DNA of 14,529 bases from a bacterium UBP9_UBA1432. Its GTDB lineage: Bacteria > Vulcanimicrobiota > Xenobia > Xenobiales > Xenobiaceae. The notes under the pieces are model-generated. The model was given only the letters and a program-made list of their open reading frames with translations. It did no database searches and had not been told where the DNA came from. Position 1 is the stretch's first letter. Each line of letters opens with the position of its first letter. Shown here piece after piece: positions 1 to 8,900 of the stretch. The stretch covers positions 1-14,529 of the forward strand of contig DCTU01000142.1 of NCBI GenBank assembly GCA_002329445.1, in the 5' to 3' direction. Made by a program: the position numbers and the translations under genes.

Positions 1-289
1 GGAACACGCAGACCACCGCCAAAAGACCCAGCAGGACCGAGGGAAGTCGCAGGATCAAGGGGTCCGACGTGATCTGGACCAGGGGCTTGAGGAGGACGTA
101 CCAGGTGGGCGGATTCAGGTCTGCTCGGAGGGCCCGCGACATCTCCTCCAGCGGGCGGGAAGCGGCAAAGAAGCTGAAGGCCTCGTCGTTCATGACCCCG
201 GCGGAAAGGGCGGCGCTCAGACGAACCAACCCCGCCAGCAGCACCAGGACGAAGAGAACCCTGAGCGGCTCGTTCTTTGGGGGTTCCAC
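1..289 (-). CDS. GT-C membrane glycosyltransferase (GT39/ArnT-like), N-terminal part, cut by left edge
   Basis: The first 96 residues of a multi-pass membrane protein are visible; the rest lies beyond the window. Reading leftwards from a GTG at 289, a short polar start (MEPPKNEPLR) leads into a membrane helix at about residues 10-32. The sequence NDEAFSFF (34-41) follows, and its Asp-Glu pair sits where GT-C enzymes carry their catalytic acidic residues after helix 1. DLNPPTWYVLL (57-67) then matches the family's conserved 'D-x-x-PP-x-y-y-l-l' loop, and LRLPSVLLGLLAVV (80-93) matches the start of the next helix. Members transfer sugars from polyprenyl-phosphate donors to lipid, polymer or protein acceptors at the outer face of the membrane. 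The start is uncertain: the frame stays open upstream, there is no ATG, and no clear Shine-Dalgarno precedes the GTG. The gene is divergent from csaB. Family assignment is fairly secure; acceptor and donor are unknown. Confidence 0.72.
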   Translation of the reverse strand, partial: MEPPKNEPLRVLFVLVLLAGLVRLSAALSAGVMNDEAFSFFAASRPLEEMSRALRADLNPPTWYVLLKPLVQITSDPLILRLPSVLLGLLAVVCVF

Positions 290-406
290 GGTGTCCCGGG
301 TTCTGCGAACCAGAAAGGCGTTCCTGCAGAGCCGTCCCGCCGACAGTTGCCCCCTCCCACGCGCCCGAGGCAGAGGAACCCCTCGGCTTCCGGCGTAGAA
401 TGCGGG
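290..406. promoter_or_regulatory. Divergent intergenic region between the GT-C gene and csaB
   Basis: These 117 bp must carry the promoters for two divergent genes. On the + strand a TAGAAT hexamer at 396-401 is a good -10 candidate. It ends only five bases before the GTG chosen for csaB, so transcription would start at or next to that codon. No convincing -35 lies 16-18 bp upstream. An inverted repeat, CCGAGG (365-370) and CCTCGG (381-386), sits just upstream of the putative -10 and could be an operator or chance in GC-rich DNA. I see no recognisable promoter for the leftward gene. Confidence 0.3.
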
Positions 407-1561
407 GTGTCTGCACCTCCTCGAATCCTCCTCTCAGGCTACTACGGCTTCGGCAACCTCGGAGACGAGGCCATCCTGGAGTCGCTGGCCGGTGAAATCC
501 TCCATCAGAGCCCCGAAGCCCGCCTCCGCGTGCTGACGGCCGACCCCGATCGAGCCCGAGAGCTGGGACTGGACCCCGTGCCCCGCAAGAGTCCCATTCC
601 CATCCTCCGGGCCCTGATGGATTCGGACCTGCTGATCTCCGGCGGAGGGGGGCTGGTCCAGGACTCCACCGGTCCGGGAAGCGTGGCCTACTACCTCGGT
701 CTGGTCGCGCTGGCCCGCGGGCTGGGGCGCCAGGCCATGCTCTTCTGTCAGGGCTGGGGACCGTTGAGGACCCCGACAGGCAGACGCCTCGCCCGCCTGC
801 TGGCGCCCCTGGCCAGTCTGGCAACCTTCCGGGACGAGCAGTCCTGCCGCGACTTCCAGGCGCTGGCGCCCCGCGTCCCGGTCCGGCTCACCGCCGATCC
901 GGCGCTCCTGCTCCAGCCTCCCCCGCCCGCCCGGATGACCACCGTCTTGCAGGAGGAAGGCCTGGCCGGATCGTCCGAAGACGGTGGGCCACTGGTGGCC
1001 GTGGCCATCCGGCCCTGGCCCGGGGCCCCTCTGGAGGCGCTGGCCCAGGCCCTGGGGACCTTCTGCCAGGTGACCGGCGCCCGGGTTCTGTTCCTCCCCT
1101 TCCAGCCCGACCGCGACACCGAACCCTCCCGGGAACTGGCTGCACGTCTGGGGCCGCGGGCCCGGATCGCCGGGCCCCGGTCGCCGAGGGAGACGCTCGG
1201 CCTTCTGGCCCGGGCAGACCTGGTCGTGGCCATGCGGCTTCACGCCTTGATCCTGGCCGCAGGTCTTGGCCTGCCCCACCTGGGGCTCTCCTATGATCCC
1301 AAGGTCGAGCGCTTCTGCACCCGGGCAGGCGGGATGCACCTTCCCTTGCAGGGACTGCCGGCCGAAGAGATCTCTGGAGCCCTGCGGTCCCTCTGGCAGG
1401 ATCGCTTGACCCGGCAGGCGGGTATAAAGGAACGCGCCGACGCGATGCGCGACGCCGCCCGAAGGGCGGTCTCCGGGGCGCTGACCCTGGCCCGGACCAG
1501 GGACGTCCAGGCGGCCCTGTCGGTCCTGGACGGCAACCAGGGCCGCCCGATCGGCCTGTGA
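407..1561 (+). CDS. csaB: Polysaccharide pyruvyl transferase, CsaB type
   Basis: CsaB moves a pyruvate ketal from phosphoenolpyruvate onto N-acetylmannosamine of a cell-wall or envelope polysaccharide, making the ligand bound by SLH domains of surface proteins. With a GTG start at 407 the protein has 384 residues, near the family's usual 330-380. The N-terminal signature GYYGFGNLGDEA is at residues 11-22, the glycine-rich SGGGGLVQD at 78-86, the conserved RLHA within MRLHALILAA at 276-285, and YDPKVERF at 296-303. All are typical of the S-layer CsaB subfamily of pyruvyl transferases. An ATG at 347 would add 20 Pro/Arg-rich residues not seen in the family and overlapping the probable promoter, so I prefer the GTG. 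No Shine-Dalgarno is evident at 407; initiation may be leaderless. The ndh gene starts 24 bp after the stop and is probably co-transcribed. Confidence 0.85.
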   Translation: MSAPPRILLSGYYGFGNLGDEAILESLAGEILHQSPEARLRVLTADPDRARELGLDPVPRKSPIPILRALMDSDLLISGGGGLVQDSTGPGSVAYYLGLVALARGLGRQAMLFCQGWGPLRTPTGRRLARLLAPLASLATFRDEQSCRDFQALAPRVPVRLTADPALLLQPPPPARMTTVLQEEGLAGSSEDGGPLVAVAIRPWPGAPLEALAQALGTFCQVTGARVLFLPFQPDRDTEPSRELAARLGPRARIAGPRSPRETLGLLARADLVVAMRLHALILAAGLGLPHLGLSYDPKVERFCTRAGGMHLPLQGLPAEEISGALRSLWQDRLTRQAGIKERADAMRDAARRAVSGALTLARTRDVQAALSVLDGNQGRPIGL

Positions 1562-1585
1562 GACTTCCACCGAGGAGAACTGAAC

Positions 1586-2899
1586 ATGCAGACCCCCGCC
1601 CACGTGGTGGTGCTTGGAGCCGGCTTCGCGGGCCTGGCAGCAGTCAAAGCCCTGCGCAGGGCACGAAACGTCCGGGTCACCCTGGTCGACCGCACCAACC
1701 ACCATCTCTTCCAACCCCTGCTGTATCAGGTGGCCTCGGCAGCCCTGAACCCTTCTGAAATCGCCGCGGCCACTCGGGCCGTCCTGCGCGGCCAGAAGAA
1801 CACCCGGGTGCTGATGGGTGAGGTCACCCACGTCGATTACGAAAAGCGCACGGTCGACCTCGACGGAGGCCAGACCCGCCTCTGCTACGACTATCTGATC
1901 CTGGCCATGGGGGGCCGGACCTCCTACTTCGGGCAGGACCAATGGCAGCAGCACGCCCCGGGTCTGAAGAGCCTGGACGACGCCATCGAGATCCGGACAC
2001 GCCTGCTGGCAGCCTTCGAACGAGCCGAGAAGGCCCAGGACCCCGAGGATCGCCAGCGCCTGATGACCTTCGTGGTGGTCGGGGGAGGGCCGACCGGCGT
2101 AGAGCTGGCCGGCGCCTTCGCCGAGTTGCGCCGCCACGTCCTGCGCTGGGACTTCCGGGGCATCGATCCGGCCTCCGCCCGAATCGTCCTGATCGAGGCG
2201 GCCGATTCACTGCTGGGGCCCTTCCCCGAGCGCTTGCGCCAGGACGCGGCCCGGCGCCTGCAGAAGCTGGGGGTCGACGTCCGCCTGAAGGAAAAGGTCC
2301 TCAGCATCCGCCCGGGCGTGGTCGAGACCTCGACAGGGCCCATCCCCACCGAGACATGCATCTGGGCTGCCGGCGTGGGCGGCCACGAACTGGCCGCCGA
2401 CCTGGGTCCGAATCGGGATCGGGCAGGCCGGCTGGTGGTGGAGGAAGACCTGCGCCTGCCCGATCAGGACCGGGTCTGGTGCCTGGGTGACATGGCCCAC
2501 TACGAGCATCCCCACACCCTCGACGGCCGGACCCTGCCCGGGGTAGCCCCGGTGGCCGTGCAGCAGGGCCGCCACGCAGCCCGGGACATCCTGCGTCTTC
2601 TGAAGGGCGAATCCACCCGCCCCTTCCACTACCAGGACAAGGGCAGCATGGCCACCATCGGCAGGTCGGCCGCCGTCGCCTTCGTCGGACCGGTGCAGAT
2701 GACGGGTCCTCTGGCCTGGCTGGCCTGGCTCTTCGTGCACCTGATGTACCTGGTGGACTTCCAGTTGCGCGTCCTGGTCCTGATCCGCTGGACCTGGGCC
2801 TACTTCACGTGGAAGTGGGGGGTCCGCCTGATCACCCGCCCATTGCAGGAACGGCACTGCCCCCTGCCAGGTCTTCCCGACCCGCCAGAGGGTCGATAG
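1586..2899 (+). CDS. ndh: Type II NADH:quinone oxidoreductase (NDH-2)
   Basis: This single-subunit FAD enzyme oxidises NADH and reduces membrane quinone at the cytoplasmic membrane face without pumping protons. The 437-residue length fits the family. The first Rossmann motif GAGFAGL (11-17) binds FAD. The second, VVVGGGPTGVELAG (163-176), binds NADH, with an acidic Glu204 at the end of the next strand favouring NADH over NADPH. WAAGV (260-264), LGDMA (300-304) and PGVAPVAVQQG (318-328, the FAD/quinone-site helix) are all present. The C-terminal stretch at about 374-410 is hydrophobic and aromatic (LMYLVDFQLRVLVLIRWTW), the usual amphipathic membrane anchor of this group. A GAGGAG Shine-Dalgarno at 1572-1577, eight bases before the ATG, supports the start. 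It follows csaB by 24 bp. Its stop is 18 bp from the end of the convergent gene, with no terminator seen between. Confidence 0.92.
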   Translation: MQTPAHVVVLGAGFAGLAAVKALRRARNVRVTLVDRTNHHLFQPLLYQVASAALNPSEIAAATRAVLRGQKNTRVLMGEVTHVDYEKRTVDLDGGQTRLCYDYLILAMGGRTSYFGQDQWQQHAPGLKSLDDAIEIRTRLLAAFERAEKAQDPEDRQRLMTFVVVGGGPTGVELAGAFAELRRHVLRWDFRGIDPASARIVLIEAADSLLGPFPERLRQDAARRLQKLGVDVRLKEKVLSIRPGVVETSTGPIPTETCIWAAGVGGHELAADLGPNRDRAGRLVVEEDLRLPDQDRVWCLGDMAHYEHPHTLDGRTLPGVAPVAVQQGRHAARDILRLLKGESTRPFHYQDKGSMATIGRSAAVAFVGPVQMTGPLAWLAWLFVHLMYLVDFQLRVLVLIRWTWAYFTWKWGVRLITRPLQERHCPLPGLPDPPEGR

Positions 2900-2917
2900 G
2901 GGCCAGCGGGCGGGGCC

Positions 2918-5842
2918 TCAGCGCAGGGCGCTGACCCAAAGCCTCTGGAGGCGGGCGCGTTGCGGGCGCCAGATCGGCAACGGGGGGCGGTACAGGGTCT
3001 GGAAGCCCTGCTGCTCGACCTCTTCGAAGACGGGCGTGCGCCCCAGCTCCGTGCGCGCGATCCCGTAGGAGGCGGCGGTCAGGCCGACCAGGCGCGCCAC
3101 GAAGCGATCCGCCGAGCCTTCAAGCCGGGCCCGGAACAGTCGGCCCGGTTTGAAGAAATCGCGGAGGATCAGGAACTCCTCGCGCAGGCAGTGGTCGTAC
3201 AGGCGCCCGAGCATCTGGTCCAGCCACAGGTCCAGATCCGGACGCTCGGGATCCAGGGAATCGATCTCGCGTTCCAGCGAATCCGAAACGTCCGTCCCTG
3301 TCTCCTGGACCACGTCTCGAGTCAGGCCCAACAACCGGCAACGCGTCGGGTTGTCGAGGAGCTCGGCTGCCCTCTGCAGGTGGATGTGCCGATGATGGAG
3401 GTGGAACAAGGCCCTCAAGACCAGCCCCTGCTGTTCGGCCGCCGGCAGGGTGGCGACCTCCGGGTGGAACAGGACCTGGGGGGTCGGTTCGGGCACAGCC
3501 CGGACCCAGAAGGGTTCTCCCCCGGAATAAAGATGTGCCTGCACGTTCTTCCGGCGGAAAAGACGCCATGCCAGGCGGTCCAGGAACTCGGCCGGCTTCC
3601 ATCCTGCGGGGGCGGGTTGAGAGTCGGCCAGCAGGGCACTGAATTCGGGGTCTGGAAACGACACTGCCACCTCGCCCCGAGGGAGCAGGCGGTTGAGCAG
3701 GAACTCGACGATCTGGTCCGCCTGATCATCGTGCTCTTCCTCGACCAGGTTCGGGTCCAGGTCCACGGCCGCCACCCGCTCGCCGCCCTCCTTCTCGGCC
3801 TGTACAGCGGCCTCCCGCCCCTGCCGCACCAGGGCCAGGACCACCCGAGCGGCGGGACGGATGGCGCGGTTCCGTTCCTGACCCGAGACCCGGTCCAGAT
3901 GGTCGAAGAGTTCGGGACGGTCGGCCAGACCTTCCAGGGCGCCCAGGACATCCCGGAACTGTTCCGCCGCGTCCCCGGCCTGAAGGTGAAGCCTGTAGTG
4001 GTGAAGTCGGGCATCGAGGGGCCCGCGTCCGGGAATCTGGCGGGCCCGGGTCAGGAACTCCAGGGCCTGGGGCGGGTCGTCGAGATGGATCTCGGCCAGG
4101 TTCAGGAAGAGCCTCTTGCGCTCTGCCGCATCGCGGACGGCCTTGAGGCGCTCGATCAGGACCGTATGCATGGCCTTCACGAAGCGGGCGGCCCCGGGCG
4201 ACTCCAGCTCCTCAGCCAGAATCCGTCGGCCGATCTCCAAAGCCTCGTTGAAGCAGAAGGATCCGAAGTAGTTGTAGAAGAGACCTTCCTGGATCTCCAG
4301 CACGTCGGGATGCTCCTGGGACAGCTCCTGGAAGATGTCCCAGGCGTTGTCGAACTTCTCCAGGGCCACCAGCTTCATGCCCTCCTCGATCCGGGCACGC
4401 AGCGCGGGGTCGCTGGCGCGCCGGAAGGGGAGCTCATCGTCTTCCGCGCCCAGCGTTCTCCGGGGCGTCGGGGCCGAGTCCGATCCAGGCTCCGCCTCCT
4501 CCGGCGGAGCTTCTTCGCAGAGTTCCCGGGAACCCTCTGCCGCAAGGGTGGTGGCCTCCTCATGCGGCACCTCGACGGGATGTCCGGAGCCTTCAGGGAC
4601 GTTCGGGATGGTCTCCTCAACCACAGGTTCGACCAGGTCCGGCGTGACCTGTTCCGGAGGGGCTGCAGCGACCGGTGGTGTTTCGACAGAAGGCTCCGGC
4701 AGCGATTCGGAGGCCTCCGCCCGGTCTGAGAGGGTCGCCCGCAGCCTCTCCAGCTCCAGCGCCAGGCGCTCGCGTTTCTCAGGAGTGGTGACCAGGCGGG
4801 ACGCCGTCTCCTCCAGCGAGAGCAGCACCCGCAGGTGGGCCTGGGGATCCCGGCTGGCCGGGTCCACCTCGCAGCGCGCATAGACCCGTCGGACCAGGAC
4901 CGGCCCGGTCGAGCCCAGCAAGGACTCCATCAGATCAGCCACGGCCCGGTCGGGTGAAGCCTGGGAATCTGCGGGTCGACTCTCGGGGCGGGTCGGCGGC
5001 TCGACCTTCTGCAAGAACTGCTCACGGACCTGGCGCAGCGTCTGTTCCAGGGCCTCCGAGCGGGTCGCCGCCGCCTGACAGGCGGCCTCCAGCGTCGCCC
5101 TCTCCTGGAGGGTTTCGGCCAGTTGGGCTTCCAGGTTGCCGGCCGACAAGCGCGCGTCGGCCAGTTCGGACCGGCTCTCCTCCAGGCGGCGGGAATGCTC
5201 CGCCAGGTCCGTCTTCAGGCCCCGGGATTCGATTTCGGCCTGTTCCCGACGGGTCTGCTCCCCCTCCAGCTCGTGAGCCAGCCGCAGCGCCTCGGCCTCC
5301 AGCTCCTCCTGGCGGGACCTGCTCCGGCGCAGCTCCTCCTGCAGGGCCTCCAGGCGCTCACTCAGGCGCTGGATCTGTCCTTCGAAATCGGCCTCACGAG
5401 CGACCAGGTCGTCCAACCGGGCCCGGGCTTCACCCAACAAGCCCTCCAACTCGGCCACCCGGCCCTGGTCCTGAAGCGCCTGCTGGCGCGAAGCCTCCAG
5501 GGCGCGGCCCAGGTCCTCGGCTCGGGTCAGGGCCTCCTGCATCTCGGCGCGGACCCGAGCGCCCTCCCGGCCGGACTCTTCCAGGTGCTCCCGCGCCTGC
5601 CCCAGGCTCTGCTCGGATTCCTGGACCTGGAAGACCAGCTCGATGTTCTTGGTGCCCAGGCCCTCGACCTCGGCCGCCAGACGCCGGTTCTCGCCCCGAA
5701 GCGTCTCCACCAGGCCCATCAATCTCAACTCGGCGGGCCCCAGGGTTCCGGAGTCGAGGCCCTCGGAGACCACACCGGCCTCCGCCTCCGGGCCGAAACG
5801 ATCTTCGCGGGATTCCAGGCTGGAGTCCGGGTTCTGCGCCAT
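2918..5842 (-). CDS. Coiled-coil / TPR-like protein with degenerate M48-peptidase-like C-terminus
   Basis: The function is unknown. The 974-residue product has no signal peptide or membrane segment, so it is probably cytoplasmic. Residues about 40-280 form a long Glu/Arg/Leu heptad coiled coil. Residues 300-375 are a small helical region, and 375-475 are acidic and Pro-rich, probably a disordered linker. Residues 480-655 are helical and look like TPRs (for example ALEKFDNAWDIFQELSQEHP). The C-terminal region has the layout of M48 zinc peptidases attached to TPRs: LRALFHLHHRHIHLQ (809-823) falls where HExxH should be, but the catalytic Glu is absent, and LEGSADRFVARL (907-918) resembles the downstream 'ExxADR' helix. 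This suggests an inactive peptidase fold (inference). The ATG at 5842 has GGAGG eight bases upstream. A GTG at 5857 overlaps that Shine-Dalgarno and is rejected. It is the last gene of the operon, 83 bp after the giant gene. Confidence 0.8.
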   Translation of the reverse strand: MAQNPDSSLESREDRFGPEAEAGVVSEGLDSGTLGPAELRLMGLVETLRGENRRLAAEVEGLGTKNIELVFQVQESEQSLGQAREHLEESGREGARVRAEMQEALTRAEDLGRALEASRQQALQDQGRVAELEGLLGEARARLDDLVAREADFEGQIQRLSERLEALQEELRRSRSRQEELEAEALRLAHELEGEQTRREQAEIESRGLKTDLAEHSRRLEESRSELADARLSAGNLEAQLAETLQERATLEAACQAAATRSEALEQTLRQVREQFLQKVEPPTRPESRPADSQASPDRAVADLMESLLGSTGPVLVRRVYARCEVDPASRDPQAHLRVLLSLEETASRLVTTPEKRERLALELERLRATLSDRAEASESLPEPSVETPPVAAAPPEQVTPDLVEPVVEETIPNVPEGSGHPVEVPHEEATTLAAEGSRELCEEAPPEEAEPGSDSAPTPRRTLGAEDDELPFRRASDPALRARIEEGMKLVALEKFDNAWDIFQELSQEHPDVLEIQEGLFYNYFGSFCFNEALEIGRRILAEELESPGAARFVKAMHTVLIERLKAVRDAAERKRLFLNLAEIHLDDPPQALEFLTRARQIPGRGPLDARLHHYRLHLQAGDAAEQFRDVLGALEGLADRPELFDHLDRVSGQERNRAIRPAARVVLALVRQGREAAVQAEKEGGERVAAVDLDPNLVEEEHDDQADQIVEFLLNRLLPRGEVAVSFPDPEFSALLADSQPAPAGWKPAEFLDRLAWRLFRRKNVQAHLYSGGEPFWVRAVPEPTPQVLFHPEVATLPAAEQQGLVLRALFHLHHRHIHLQRAAELLDNPTRCRLLGLTRDVVQETGTDVSDSLEREIDSLDPERPDLDLWLDQMLGRLYDHCLREEFLILRDFFKPGRLFRARLEGSADRFVARLVGLTAASYGIARTELGRTPVFEEVEQQGFQTLYRPPLPIWRPQRARLQRLWVSALR

Positions 5843-5850
5843 GATTTCTG

Positions 5851-5855
5851 CCTCC
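5851..5855 (-). promoter_or_regulatory. Ribosome binding site fixing the start of the coiled-coil/TPR gene
   Basis: GGAGG on the minus strand lies eight bases before the ATG at 5842. It decides between that ATG and an in-frame GTG at 5857, which would overlap the site. Confidence 0.65.
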
Positions 5856-5925
5856 ACTCCCTTGGTCAGAAGGTCTTCGCAGGTCTGGGGTCATCGCCTG
5901 CTCTGAAGGCTGGTTCGAGCGGCAT

Positions 5926-8900
5926 TCAGTCGGGGAAGGAGGCATGAAGATCCCGGATGAGCTCCTGCAGGAACTCGCGCTCGTCGGGGTCGTCCACGGC
6001 GTCATCCGCCTCATTGAGCAGGCCTACCAGGTGCGCCAGCAACAGGCTCACCAGGGCCGGATCCTCGACGAAGTGGTCACGAATCCAACGGATCGTCCCA
6101 TGAGCCCGGTTCAAGAAGACCCGCTCCCGCGAGACCCAGACCGGTGGCCCCAGGGGGCGCAGGCCCCAATCCAGGGATTCCAGACGACGAGAGCCGCGCT
6201 TGCGGACCTGTCCCCGAGCCACCAGGGCGAACTCGCGCCGAAGGGCCTTGAGCAGCTCGGCCTCGGGGTTTCCCGATTCGACTTCGGTCGCAGCGGCGCT
6301 GGCCTTCCGCTCGGAGGCGTCGGGAAAGACCGGCGTATTCAGCCTCTCTCCCAGACGTTCCAGGGTGTTCCCCCACCAGGCGGAGGCAGCGGTCCGCGAG
6401 CGGTTGGCGGCCTGCAGGGCGCCTGTCAGGACCTGTCCCAACCCAGGCGAGGAGACCTCTTCCAGATGAGCCTGACCCAGGAGCCTGGTGCAAAGCTCCC
6501 GGACCGGGCTTCCCGCCGGGAGGATCGGAAGAAGCTCCTCTTGATTGGACGAGTTCCACAAGGGCTTGCGCGAAACGCAGACCAGGCGACCCCGAGCCTG
6601 GTCCTCGGCCAACAGGGCGGCCAGCGAGACCTGGCGCCCTCCGACGACCTCGACCAGGGGCAGGGCCAGGATTCGCTCCAGCACCTCGCCGGCCGGCGAG
6701 CGCCCCCCCAGGGCCGAGCGTTCCTCCAGTGCGAAGGCCAACAGGGCCTCCCTGGCCTGCTCCCGATCGCGCCCGGACAGATCGGGATGGCGCTGAGCCA
6801 GAAGCCCATACAGTCGGACCTGGTGTTCCCGAAGTTCGCGCCGCTGGTCGCGGGTCAGGGGGAGCAGTGCCCCCCCCGCGTCCAGGCGAAAACTGCCTTC
6901 CACGATCGCCTGGCTCAGGTGGTGGGGCATCTCGAGCTGGCCCAGCGGCTGCCCCTGGTGCAGGGCCACCAGGCTTCCCCGACGCGCACGGGCGGGGAAG
7001 CCGATCTCTCCGGTCAGGGACGCCCCCTCCACGGAGAGGACCAACAGGCATCCGGACAGTCTGCGGGGCAGTCTCGCGGCCTTCTTGAGATGGGTCAGAT
7101 ACTGCGCGTCTCGGGCCAGATTCTCGGAATCGTCCCGGCAGTTCCGTTTCAGGACCGCCCGGAGAACCAGTTGCAGATCGGCATCCGCCTGCACCACCAG
7201 ACGGCCGTCCCGGGGGATTCCGAAACGCGGCGACACCAGGAGAAAGGGCTTGCGTCCCATCCGCCGGCGGACCTCGGCCAGGCCCAGGGCCTGGTCGGGC
7301 AAGACCCGCAGGAGCGGGGCCTCCTCCAGGGCAGCGCGCACCGACTCCGGCAAAGCCGGCCAGGCCAGAAGCGACAGCAGGGCCCGCGCCTCGTCGGAGC
7401 CCGGCCTGGGAAGCCCGTCCAGGAGTTCCCTGGCCAACAGTCCCACCTCTGCGGCAAGGCTCTGCAGAAGCTCCTCCCATGCCTCATCCTGCAGCACCTG
7501 GCGGTAGCGGGCGTCGGGCTGGACCCCAGGGGCCTGGACCACGACCTGAACCGTCGGGGGCAGGACGCGCGAAAGATGCTGGAGCAAACGCCCCTCGAGC
7601 AGGACCTGAACCTCCCCTCCTCCCGCCTCGACCAGTGCCACCTCGCCCTCCAGGGGAGGGCGCAGCGCGCGGCGCGCCAAGGTGCGCTCGGAGAGGCGCA
7701 GCGGGTGCGGCGGACGCAGCAGGAACTCGGCCCGGGCCCGCTGGGCGTCCAACCAGGGACGAGCCGAGGCGAATCTCGCCCGGGGAAGAAGTTGCCGGAT
7801 CAAGGCGCATTCACTTTCGGGCAGGACCAGCTTCCCCGGGACCGCCTCCAGGTCCAGGTCGCGAGCGGTCAGAAGCTCCTCGCCCTGTTCCACGGCCCCT
7901 CGGAGCCGGTCCAAGGAGACCAGGCCCTCGGCGGTGAGGAAGAGGGGGGCCGCAGCAGCCTTTTCCGCCAGGTCGGGCCAGGTCCGCAGGGCCACCTGCA
8001 CCGAGGTGCGAGCCTGCACGGGGAGGCGCCCCTGATGCCAGGACCAGGCCAGCAAGACGCCGGCCCGGGTCTCCGCCTCGCGCACGAGGGCCAGGACTTC
8101 CGACCAGGCCTGGTCGGTCTGGATGGCCTTCCAGTCCGCCGCAGGTTGGAGCCGCGGGCACTCCATGACGGCCTCGAACGGGGGGCCCGTGGGAGTCAAC
8201 GTGCGGGTTTGCAGGAAGACCCCCTCGCGCAACAGGTGGAGAATCCCTCGCTCGCCCCCGGTCACGATTCCCAGTTGACCTCGAGCTGAGCCGGAGGCGA
8301 CCTCGACCCGAACCAGAAGCTCGCCTGATTCCGGGAGGACAGGCTGGCGGCGCGTGCGGAACCGGAGCGCCAGCTCGCTCAAGCGGGCCAGCTCGGGGGC
8401 CGCCGGGGAGACCCGCCCGGGGAGGATCCCCTCCAGCACCCGCCGGGCCAACGAGTCGGTCCGGACGAAGGCGGCGTCCGGCCAGACCGGTTCGGGGAGG
8501 TCGAGCGGAAGATCGACCTCCTCAGGCTCGACGAGGAAGACCGTCGGTCTGGAGACCAGGCGATCCAGGCTGACCATGCCTTCCCGCATCTCGGCGAACC
8601 AGGGAAGGCTCCGTAGCGGTTCGGGCGGCATCCGGCCCCGTTCACCCCACATCTCGAAGGCCAGTTCCAGGTGGTCGCACTCTGCCGGAGTCCAAGGTCC
8701 CCCACGAGCGGCCAGCTCCTCGTAGAGCTCCTCTCCGTGGTGGTCCAGGCGTTCCAGGGCCTTCCGGAAGGAAGCCGTGTCCGAAGCAGCCGACCAGTCG
8801 TCCTCGATCTCCAGGTCCTGGAAGTCCAGCACCGCCACGTAGGACAAAGGCGTGGCCAGCTCGCGGGATTCCAGGAGGCGCCCGCGGTACAGGACGTGCA

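Noticed and set aside
434..2137. 567-codon open frame antisense to csaB and ndh
   Set aside because: Low-complexity Gly/Gln/Pro-rich translation, no family features, and it lies opposite two clearly conserved genes. Long antisense frames are expected in high-GC coding DNA.
2900..2917. Possible terminator between the convergent ndh and coiled-coil genes
   Set aside because: The 18-bp gap is GC-rich but has no adequate stem and no U tract on either strand.
2960..4729. 589-codon open frame antisense to the coiled-coil/TPR gene
   Set aside because: It is a mirror of Glu/Leu/Arg-rich coiled-coil codons, with no start signal and no recognisable protein features.
5430..6014. 194-codon minus-strand frame bridging the giant and coiled-coil genes
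   Set aside because: It overlaps both real genes out of frame, with Gly/Pro/Arg-rich shadow composition.
5944..8289. 781-codon open frame antisense to the giant gene
   Set aside because: Its composition is Gln/Gly/Arg-rich with no domain pattern. The opposite strand has repeated structured modules, a strong ribosome site and operon coupling.
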